The notes under the pieces: model-generated | Databases searched by the model: none | Seen by the model: only the letters and a program-made list of their open reading frames with translations | Told to the model about the DNA's origin: nothing | Program-made: the position numbers and the translations under genes | Shown: positions 1 to 5,008 of the stretch, piece after piece | Layout of the letters: every line of letters begins with the position of its first letter | Numbering within the stretch: the first letter of the stretch is position 1 | Source of the DNA: JBDZUZ01 sp040255445 | GTDB taxonomy: Bacteria > Planctomycetota > Phycisphaerae > Phycisphaerales > UBA1924 | Direction: 5' to 3' | DNA length: 5,008 nt | NCBI GenBank assembly: GCA_040255445.1 | Contig: JBDZUZ010000211.1 | Span: forward strand, 1 to 5,008

Positions 1-1278
<1,278 letters not shown>

Positions 1279-1505
1279 GGTCGTGTATCCGTGTCTGGTC
1301 GCGCCGGCGCGGCGGCGGGCGGTGATGCCCCTGCCTGCGACGCGGCGGAACGCCTGCTCTTGTGAGTGCGCTGTCGTGTGAGTGCGCTGTCTTGTGATGG
1401 ATCGCCGAATCGCCCGCGCCGCGAATGGCCGGGCGAACGGGGTGAACACGAACACCGACGCGATCAGCGCTCCGGTGGTCCGTTACCCCGAAACAGAAGG
1501 ATCGA
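1279..1505 (-). promoter_or_regulatory. secA leader / intergenic region (227 bases) with tandem repeat and palindrome
   Basis: This gap separates the stop of the upstream small protein from the secA start, both on the minus strand. I see no convincing coding frame in it. It contains two exact copies of a 15-base unit with 16-base period (1361-1375 and 1377-1391) followed by a partial third, and a perfect 12-base palindrome CGCGCCGGCGCG (1300-1311) about 21 bases before the secA start codon. No recognisable -35/-10 pair or Rho-independent terminator was found, so it cannot be said from sequence whether secA has its own promoter here or is read through from the upstream gene. A gap this long, much longer than a tight operon junction, suggests some control at the level of secA transcription or mRNA folding. 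That is inference. Confidence 0.4.
1361..1399. repeat. 16-base-period short tandem repeat in the secA leader (about 2.4 copies)
   Basis: The unit TGTGAGTGCGCTGTC occurs exactly at 1361-1375 and 1377-1391, separated by a single G. The following TGTGATG (1393-1399) looks like the beginning of a third, diverged copy. On the minus strand, the sense of secA, the unit reads GACAGCGCACTCACA. The repeat lies about 83 to 121 bases upstream of the secA start codon. It could be a pair of protein-binding sites, since 16 bases is about one and a half helical turns, or simple slippage duplication. Confidence 0.6.
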
Positions 1506-1880
1506 TCACACCAGCGGCGGCGGCAGGCTGGTCACCAGCGGCGAGAGCCGCCGCGGACCATCAAGGAAAACCACCCTCGCGGCGATCGGATCGCGGGCCA
1601 CGCCGATGCCGCGGCTGACCGCCGGGCGGGCCTCGACCGCGACCGGCTGCTCCGACTGCCGGCGGGCCACCCGCTCGACACGCCGGACCAGGTCCTCGGC
1701 GATCCCCCGCGCGACCTCGCGGTCGGGGTGGATCAGCCGCCCGCTCGCGACCGCCGGATCAATCGCCCCGGCGCCCATCTGGAGCGTCATCGCCACCAGC
1801 AGCAGCAACGACACACCGTTCACCACCGCGCGGAACGCGTTGGCGGAACTCTGGGGTGTTGTCTGGACAGGCTCGGGCAT
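1506..1880 (-). CDS. Hypothetical 124-residue protein with N-terminal signal/anchor segment, upstream of secA
   Basis: I do not recognise a named family. The ATG at 1880-1878 is preferred because third positions are strongly G/C-rich from here to the TGA at 1508-1506, while an extension upstream would run into the intergenic repeat array. Only a distant GGAG (about 15 bases upstream) could serve as Shine-Dalgarno. The protein has a polar N terminus with one arginine (R17) and a hydrophobic stretch at about 18-40 (core VSLLLLVAMTLQ) ending in a possible AGA signal-peptidase site. An arginine/glutamate-rich helical region follows (48-75), then a V/A/R-rich part, and the C terminus LVTSLPPPLV has three prolines at 120-122, two residues before the end. 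It is probably exported or inner-membrane anchored. It precedes secA on the same strand with a 227-base gap, like secM before secA in enterobacteria, but the SecM, RAPP or RAGP arrest motifs are not present. Existence of the gene is likely; its role is unknown. Confidence 0.72.
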   Translation of the reverse strand: MPEPVQTTPQSSANAFRAVVNGVSLLLLVAMTLQMGAGAIDPAVASGRLIHPDREVARGIAEDLVRRVERVARRQSEQPVAVEARPAVSRGIGVARDPIAARVVFLDGPRRLSPLVTSLPPPLV

Positions 1881-1928
1881 GGGTGGTCGGGGGTTCTCCG
1901 TGTACAGGGTATCGGTTGGAAGGGGGGA

Positions 1929-2034
1929 GGGACAGAGGGACAAAGGGACAAAGGGACGGAGTGGAAAGGCACCGGCGTCGACCGGTCGGACCTGTCCCCC
2001 ACTTTGTCCCTCTGTCCCTCTGTCCCTTTGTCCC
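1929..2034. repeat. Hairpin-forming array of GGGACRRA 8-mers in inverted orientation
   Basis: Four tandem 8-mers of the form GGGACRRA occupy 1929-1960 (GGGACAGA, GGGACAAA, GGGACAAA, GGGACGGA). Four reverse-complement units of the form TYTGTCCC occupy 2003-2034. Counting the adjacent GTGG (1961-1964) and CCAC (1999-2002), the two 36-base arms are contiguous inverted repeats with 31 of 36 positions matching, enclosing a 34-base loop. The loop holds a smaller inverted repeat ACCGG/CCGGT (1971-1986). An outer pair, GGTTGGAAGG (1914-1923) and CCTTCCATCC (2037-2046), matches at 9 of 10 positions, so the symmetric element may span about 1914-2046. The 8-base period does not keep a reading frame, so it is not coding. 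It lies in the divergent intergenic region between the small membrane protein and the NrdJ-like gene. I see no target-site duplication or transposase. Its function is unknown. Confidence 0.85.
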
Positions 2035-2088
2035 TTCCTTCCATCCCCTTTTTCACGCCCCACGCGCCCCCACGCCCGATATTCCCAG

Positions 2089-2118
2089 CACCCGGACGGG
2101 CGTAGCGATGTCCGGGTG
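2089..2118. promoter_or_regulatory. Perfect 9-bp inverted repeat, candidate operator upstream of the NrdJ-like gene
   Basis: CACCCGGAC (2089-2097) and GTCCGGGTG (2110-2118) are exact reverse complements separated by 12 bases. The half-sites are 21 bp apart start to start, about two helical turns, which places them on one face of the DNA as expected for a dimeric regulator. It lies about 27 bp before a promoter-like TACATT (2145-2150). It does not look like a NrdR box. It could equally form an RNA hairpin if transcription starts further upstream. No known regulator is assigned. Confidence 0.35.
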
Positions 2119-2144
2119 TCGCGGCGGGCCGCGCCCATCCGGTC

Positions 2145-2150
2145 TACATT
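2145..2150 (+). promoter_or_regulatory. Weak candidate -10 element for the NrdJ-like gene
   Basis: TACATT matches the TATAAT consensus at four of six positions in an otherwise GC-rich stretch and sits about 100 bases upstream of the preferred start codon at 2250. No convincing -35 hexamer is present 16 to 18 bases upstream. If it is used, the transcript would start near 2157. That would leave a 5' leader before the ribosome binding site at 2231-2238 and argue against the upstream ATG at 2157 as the start. Confidence 0.2.
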
Positions 2151-2249
2151 CCGGACATGGCAGGCCAGACACCGCGACAGGACGTCACCGGACACGCTTC
2201 GGACACGAACCCCGCTTCAGGGGTCGTCGAGAGGAAGGATGCCGAAACG

Positions 2250-2612
2250 ATGGTTGCCTGCCGCCAGTCGCTCCCTCGGACCCGCGAGTCGATCACCCAC
2301 AAGTTCAGCATCGGGAACCACGAGGGGTACCTGACCATCGGCCTCTACGCCGACGGCCGCCCCGGCGAGATCTTCCTGAAGATGTCCAAGGAAGGCTCCA
2401 CCATGAGCGGCATGTGCCAGGCGTTCTGCCGGGCCTTCAGCCTCTCGATCCAGCACGGCCTCTCGATCGATGAGGCGGTGATGCGGTTCAAGGGCATGCG
2501 GTTCGAGCCGATGGGCCCGACCAGCAACCCCGATATCCCCGAGGCCGGCTCGATCGTTGACTACGTCGCCCTCTACCTCGAAATGAACTTCGGCGGCCGG
2601 TCACTCCGCTGA
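2250..2612 (+). CDS. Stand-alone NrdJ C-terminal-like (TSCPD-family) protein
   Basis: The 120 residues match the C-terminal domain of vitamin B12-dependent class II ribonucleotide reductase NrdJ, without the catalytic barrel. Conserved stretches, recognised from memory of the family, are LPRTRESITHKF (8-19), HEGYLTIGLYADGRPGEIF (24-42), MSKEGSTMSG (45-54), FSLSIQHGL (63-71) and RFEPMGPTSNPDIPEAGSIVDY (84-105, key residues R84, F85, P87, N93, P94, D104, Y105). The C-terminal cysteine pair and the TSCPD motif of longer relatives are absent. The ATG at 2250 is chosen because GAGGAAGG lies 11 bases before it, homology starts just after it, and the codons before it have clearly weaker G/C third positions. 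An in-frame ATG at 2157 would add 31 residues (MAGQTPRQDV...) with no recognisable similarity. It may help a reductase encoded elsewhere or act as a separate nucleotide-binding regulator; the sequence alone does not decide. It converges with the dehydrogenase gene 39 bases downstream. Confidence 0.88.
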   Translation: MVACRQSLPRTRESITHKFSIGNHEGYLTIGLYADGRPGEIFLKMSKEGSTMSGMCQAFCRAFSLSIQHGLSIDEAVMRFKGMRFEPMGPTSNPDIPEAGSIVDYVALYLEMNFGGRSLR

Positions 2613-2627
2613 GGCCCAACCGGGCCT
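2612..2627. terminator. Short GC hairpin between convergent genes, possible bidirectional terminator
   Basis: AGGCCC (2612-2617) and GGGCCT (2622-2627) are perfect complements around an AACC loop, starting on the last base of the NrdJ-like stop codon. An alternative stem pairs CCGGGC (2620-2625) with GCCCGG (2641-2646). The 39-base space between two converging stop codons is where a shared terminator is expected, but neither strand shows a T-tract, so classical intrinsic termination is not supported. Confidence 0.35.
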
Positions 2628-2651
2628 TGCCCGCGCTTTCGCCCGGCCGTC

Positions 2652-3635
2652 TCAGACTACCTCGTTGGGCGGACGCTCCCCCTTGAGCATCGCTGCGGCG
2701 TTGGCCCCCACCATCTCCGTCATGATCAGCCGGTATTTGGTCTCCGCGCTGCCGATGTGCGGGGTCATGGTCACGTTGTCGAGCCCGATCAGGTCGGGGT
2801 GCACCTTCGGCTCCTTCTCGAAGACGTCCAGCCCTGCGCCGTAGATCCGCCGCTCCTTGAGGGCGGCCGCGAGCGCGGCCTCATCGACCACCGGCCCGCG
2901 CGCGGTGTTGATCAGGATTGCCGTCTTCTTCATCAGCGCGATCGCCTTCGCATCGATCAGGTGCCGTGTATCGGGCGTCAGCGGCGTATGCACGCTGATG
3001 ACATCCGCCTCACGCAAGCCTTCCTCGAGCGTGACGCGGCGAGCGGCCAGCGGGGCAAGTTCGAAGTCCAAATGCCGCGAGCGGGCAGTGTACAAGACCC
3101 GCATGCCCCAGCCGATCGACCGCAGCGCGGTCGCGTACCCGATCCGGCCGGCGCCCACGATGAGCAGCGTCCGCCCGGTCAGGTCCATCCCCAGGAACTC
3201 ATCAATCCCGAGCGGGCCCCGCTCGCCGTACTCTGGTGACCTCGCGAAGCGGTCCGCCTCGACCAGCCGCCGCGCCACCGCGAGGATGAGCGCCCACGCC
3301 AGGTCGGCCGTGCCCTCGGTCACCGCGCCGGGCGTGTTGGCGACCTTTACACCCCGCCTGCGGCACTCCGCGACATCGATGTTGTCGTACCCCACCGCGA
3401 AGTTGCAGACGCCCTTGAGCTGCGGGCCCGCGGCGTCGAGGAACTCGCTATCGACCTTGTCGAAGAACATCGAGACCACCGCCGCGGCGCCGCGGACCGA
3501 ATCGAGCAGCTCCGCTCGCGTCAGCTTGGGCCTGGTCCCCTGCACCACGCGGGCGCCGGGGACGACCACCTCACCCGGGACCGGGTGCGTAACGACGACA
3601 AGCGGGCTGGAATCACGCTGGCTCTGGCTGGACAT
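2652..3635 (-). CDS. D-2-hydroxyacid dehydrogenase (glyoxylate/hydroxypyruvate reductase type)
   Basis: This 327-residue cytosolic enzyme is of normal length for the family that reversibly reduces 2-oxoacids such as glyoxylate or hydroxypyruvate to D-2-hydroxyacids with NAD(P)H. Seen in order: NFAVGYDNIDV (78-88) of the substrate domain, the PGAVTEGTADLAWALILA segment (102-119), the Rossmann loop GAGRIG (161-166), DVISVHTPLTPDTRHLI (211-227), NTARGPVVDEAAL (243-255) with catalytic Arg246, GLDVFEKEP (268-276) with Glu275, and TPHIGSA (291-297) with His293. All three catalytic residues are present. After the second Rossmann strand the sequence is LYTARSRH with no acidic residue. In this family that usually goes with NADPH preference, as in GRHPR and GhrB; this part is inference. 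The start is the ATG at 3635-3633 (MSSQSQRDSS); the frame stays open up to 4040, but that stretch is antisense to the hydrolase. It diverges from that hydrolase. 3-phosphoglycerate dehydrogenase is less likely because no regulatory domain follows. Confidence 0.93.
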   Translation of the reverse strand: MSSQSQRDSSPLVVVTHPVPGEVVVPGARVVQGTRPKLTRAELLDSVRGAAAVVSMFFDKVDSEFLDAAGPQLKGVCNFAVGYDNIDVAECRRRGVKVANTPGAVTEGTADLAWALILAVARRLVEADRFARSPEYGERGPLGIDEFLGMDLTGRTLLIVGAGRIGYATALRSIGWGMRVLYTARSRHLDFELAPLAARRVTLEEGLREADVISVHTPLTPDTRHLIDAKAIALMKKTAILINTARGPVVDEAALAAALKERRIYGAGLDVFEKEPKVHPDLIGLDNVTMTPHIGSAETKYRLIMTEMVGANAAAMLKGERPPNEVV

Positions 3636-3658
3636 GGCGGTACCGTAGCGGAGAGTGG

Positions 3659-3690
3659 GCCGCGGCGGTGCGGCCGGCAACCGCCGCGGC
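3659..3690. promoter_or_regulatory. Perfect 11-bp GC inverted repeat in the divergent intergenic region, abutting the hydrolase RBS
   Basis: GCCGCGGCGGT (3659-3669) and ACCGCCGCGGC (3680-3690) are exact reverse complements with a 10-base loop that itself contains CGGCCG. The right arm ends on the base before the Shine-Dalgarno AGGGAGG (3691-3697). As DNA it could be an operator shared by the two divergent genes. As RNA it would be a very stable hairpin next to the ribosome binding site of the hydrolase. The whole gap between the two start codons is 67 bases, so any promoters must overlap it or lie inside the neighbouring gene. Confidence 0.5.
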
Positions 3691-3702
3691 AGGGAGGCTC
3701 GG

Positions 3703-4458
3703 GTGCGGATCATGGCGTGGAACATCCGGCACGGCGGCGGCGGCGCCCGCATGCCGCTCATCACGCTCGCGATCCTTGAGCACACGCCCGATGTCGTCGT
3801 CCTCAGCGAGTTCCGCGCCGGTGTCGGCGGGCAGATCCGCGGCGTGCTCTCCGACCACGGGCTGACGCACCACGCCACCACCCCGACCGAGCCGGGGAAG
3901 AACGGCCTGCTCATCGCCAGCCGCGGCCCGATCGAGCCGACCGGCTCAGCGGTCGGACGGCTGCCCGGACGCTGGCTCGAGGTCGTGCACACCGGAAGCG
4001 GCGTCCGCCTCGGCGCGGTGCACGCGCCCGACGACACCATCCGCGCCGAGCAGAAGGTCTATTGGCACGACCTGCTCGCGCACGCCCGCGGCCTCCGCGA
4101 TGCTTCCGTCGTCCTGACGGGCGACTTCAATGCCGGCCGGCGGGGGATCGACAGCGAATCGGGCCGCTTCGGCGCGGAACGCTCGATCGGTGGCCTCGCC
4201 GCGCTCGGGTACGTCGACGCCTGGCGCACCGTGCAGGGAGACCGACGCGAGTACACCTGGTTCAGCCACCGCGGCCGGGGCTTCCGGCTCGACGGCGCTT
4301 TCGTCTCCCAGCCGCTGGGCGGATTGCTGCAAACCGCTGTCTATTCGCAGCTTGAACGCACGGAGAATGTCTCGGATCACGCGGTCTTCCGCATGGATCT
4401 GGATGTGGCGGATGCGCCCGCGCCCAGGCCGCCGCGTGGGCTCTTCGGCTCGGTGTAG
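3703..4458 (+). CDS. Endonuclease/exonuclease/phosphatase (EEP) family metal-dependent hydrolase
   Basis: EEP enzymes (ExoIII, DNase I and inositol phosphatase superfamily) cleave phosphodiester or phosphomonoester bonds with a divalent metal. This 251-residue protein shows the family motifs in order: WNIRHGGG (6-13, metal-linked Asn7), VVVLSEFR (31-38, metal-binding Glu36), GAVHAPD (104-110, His107), LTGDFNAG (138-145, Asp141 and Asn143), YTWFSHRGRGFRLDGAFVS (184-202, Asp197 in the place of the ExoIII RIDYFLVS block) and VSDHAVF (223-229, Asp225 and catalytic His226). No signal peptide or membrane segment is seen, so it is probably cytosolic. The GTG at 3703 is chosen because AGGGAGG (3691-3697) lies 5 bases before it and the protein then begins MRIMAWNIRH, typical for the family. 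A GTG at 3655 would translate through the inverted repeat. The C terminus is proline-rich (239-245). The substrate, whether DNA repair, RNA or a small phosphoester, cannot be told from sequence. Confidence 0.9.
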   Translation: MRIMAWNIRHGGGGARMPLITLAILEHTPDVVVLSEFRAGVGGQIRGVLSDHGLTHHATTPTEPGKNGLLIASRGPIEPTGSAVGRLPGRWLEVVHTGSGVRLGAVHAPDDTIRAEQKVYWHDLLAHARGLRDASVVLTGDFNAGRRGIDSESGRFGAERSIGGLAALGYVDAWRTVQGDRREYTWFSHRGRGFRLDGAFVSQPLGGLLQTAVYSQLERTENVSDHAVFRMDLDVADAPAPRPPRGLFGSV

Positions 4459-4516
4459 CGCCTGTCGGTTGCGCGCCCAAAGACCGCGCCGGGTACGCTC
4501 CGGACCCCGATCCGGC

Positions 4517-4533
4517 AAAAAACCCGCAAAAAA
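4517..4533. promoter_or_regulatory. Two phased A6 tracts upstream of the HU promoter
   Basis: AAAAAA occurs at 4517-4522 and again at 4528-4533, an 11-base repeat interval close to one helical turn, in an otherwise GC-rich genome. Phased A-tracts bend DNA intrinsically. They lie 25 to 41 bp upstream of the predicted -35 of the HU gene, so they could aid promoter opening, serve as an UP-like element, or be an HU-type self-binding site. The tracts are seen directly; their role is inferred. Confidence 0.45.
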
Positions 4534-4557
4534 CTGCCTGTTCTGGCCCTTCCGGAC

Positions 4558-4586
4558 TTGCTGAACGCACTGCGCACCGGTACAAA
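4558..4586 (+). promoter_or_regulatory. Candidate sigma70-type promoter of the HU gene
   Basis: TTGCTG (4558-4563) and TACAAA (4581-4586) are separated by exactly 17 bases, the optimal spacing. They match the TTGACA and TATAAT consensus at three and four of six positions. Transcription would start near 4593, leaving a leader of roughly 38 bases before the ATG at 4631. The ribosome binding site GGAG (4620-4623) is 7 bases before that ATG. It is the best promoter-like pair I found in the window. Confidence 0.5.
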
Positions 4587-4630
4587 CACGCCCATGTGCC
4601 GCGGATTCGGCACTTTTCTGGAGATCCACG

Positions 4631-5008
4631 ATGGCGAAGAAGACTGGGAAGGCAGCAGGGAAGACGGCCACCAAGGCGAAACCAGCCGCGAAGGCGAGCA
4701 AGCCGGCGAAGATCACGGGGGCTTCCTCGCCCCGCAAGAAGACCGAGATCTTCAACACGATCGCCGAGCACAACGAGCTCAGCCGCAAGCAGGTCGCTGG
4801 CGTCTTCCAGACGATGCAGGACATGATCGCGGCCGACCTCAAGAAGGGCGGCACGGGCCAGTTCAAGGTCCCGGGCATGATGAAGGTCATGGTGCAGCGC
4901 AAGCCCGCCACCAAGGCGCGCAAGGGCATCAACCCCTTCACCGGCCAGGAGACCACCTTCAAGGCCAAGCCCGCCCGCAACGTCATCAAGGTCCGCCCGC
5001 TCAAGTCC
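4631..5008 (+). CDS. HU-family DNA-binding protein with lysine-rich N-terminal tail (partial, 3' end beyond window)
   Basis: HU proteins are small nucleoid-associated dimers that bend and compact DNA. The 126 residues visible begin at an ATG with a well-placed GGAG 7 bases upstream. Residues 1-34 form a low-complexity Lys/Ala/Pro/Thr tail (repeats such as KPAAKASKPAK) like the tails of histone H1. The HU fold follows: helices 36-72 (KKTEIFNTIAEHNELSRKQV with the usual polar and hydrophobic spacing), FKVPGMMKVMVQRKPATKARK (78-98, strands leading into the arm; the usual HU GxF and R positions are recognisable), the arm tip KGINPFTGQE (98-107) with the DNA-intercalating Pro102, and NVIKVRPLK (117-125). 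Only a few residues should be missing, as HU normally ends soon after this point. The long tail resembles extended HU variants known in Deinococcus and Planctomycetes, while mycobacterial HupB has its tail at the other end. The predicted promoter and phased A-tracts upstream suggest an independent, well-expressed gene. Confidence 0.95.
   Translation, partial: MAKKTGKAAGKTATKAKPAAKASKPAKITGASSPRKKTEIFNTIAEHNELSRKQVAGVFQTMQDMIAADLKKGGTGQFKVPGMMKVMVQRKPATKARKGINPFTGQETTFKAKPARNVIKVRPLKS

Noticed and set aside
1929..2034. CRISPR array or transposable miniature element
   Set aside because: The units are 8 bases long and contiguous with no spacers, so it is not CRISPR. No target-site duplication or clear transposon ends are visible, so a mobile element is not supported.
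1881..2195. Upstream extension of the small minus-strand protein to a start near 2195 (229 residues)
   Set aside because: The extension would translate the GGGACRRA repeat array, lacks the G/C third-position bias of the rest and has no recognisable domain; the ATG at 1880 fits better.
2157..2249. Earlier in-frame ATG (2157) for the NrdJ-like protein
   Set aside because: No Shine-Dalgarno before it, weaker third-position G/C, no similarity in the extra 31 residues, and a promoter-like TACATT immediately upstream. It remains possible, so it is noted in the gene entry.
3655..3702. Earlier GTG start for the EEP hydrolase
   Set aside because: It would translate the inverted repeat and has no Shine-Dalgarno, whereas the GTG at 3703 has AGGGAGG at ideal distance and gives a typical N terminus.
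3636..4040. Extension of the dehydrogenase reading frame upstream to 4040
   Set aside because: This stretch is antisense to the well-supported EEP hydrolase and does not resemble the dehydrogenase family, which starts normally at the ATG at 3635.
4500..4515. CCGGA/TCCGG hairpin as terminator of the EEP gene
   Set aside because: The stem is only 5 bp and is followed by A-tracts, not T-tracts, on the transcribed strand; it does not fit intrinsic termination for the gene upstream.
3946..5004. Long open frame of 352 codons on the minus strand
   Set aside because: It lies antisense to both the EEP and HU genes, spans their intergenic gap and shows no domain; it is a by-product of high GC content.

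Overview
The window is GC-rich (roughly two-thirds G+C), with strong G/C preference at third codon positions in every genuine gene. It holds six protein-coding genes, all apparently chromosomal; I see no tRNA, rRNA, phage, transposase or CRISPR signal. Three things point to a Planctomycetota bacterium, perhaps of the Phycisphaerae type: a SecA with large insertions, an HU protein with a lysine/alanine-rich N-terminal tail, and a stand-alone class II ribonucleotide reductase tail domain. That placement is inference from protein style, not from a marker gene.

Layout. Positions 1-1278 (minus) hold the first 426 codons of secA, the preprotein translocase ATPase, cut off by the window edge. Behind its start lies a 227-base leader (1279-1505) with a 16-base tandem repeat and a 12-base palindrome. 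Upstream on the same strand, 1506-1880 encodes a 124-residue protein with one N-terminal hydrophobic segment and a triple proline close to its C terminus. Positions 1881-2249 form a 369-base divergent intergenic region. It holds a hairpin-forming array of GGGACRRA units (1929-2034), a 9-bp inverted repeat (2089-2118) and a weak promoter-like hexamer. Positions 2250-2612 (plus) encode the stand-alone NrdJ C-terminal-like protein.

This gene converges with a D-2-hydroxyacid dehydrogenase of the glyoxylate/hydroxypyruvate reductase type (2652-3635, minus). That gene in turn diverges from an endonuclease/exonuclease/phosphatase-family hydrolase (3703-4458, plus). The 67-base gap between them carries a perfect 11-bp inverted repeat that abuts the hydrolase ribosome binding site. 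After a 172-base gap with two phased A6 tracts and a good sigma70-like promoter, a partial HU-family gene (4631-5008, plus) runs off the right edge.

The genes look like housekeeping neighbours, not one pathway. The pairing that could be functional is the small secreted or membrane protein with secA, which resembles by position the secM-secA arrangement of enterobacteria. No obvious new multi-gene system is visible. The most unusual material is the secA-upstream small protein, the GGGACRRA repeat hairpin and the regulatory-looking inverted repeats.
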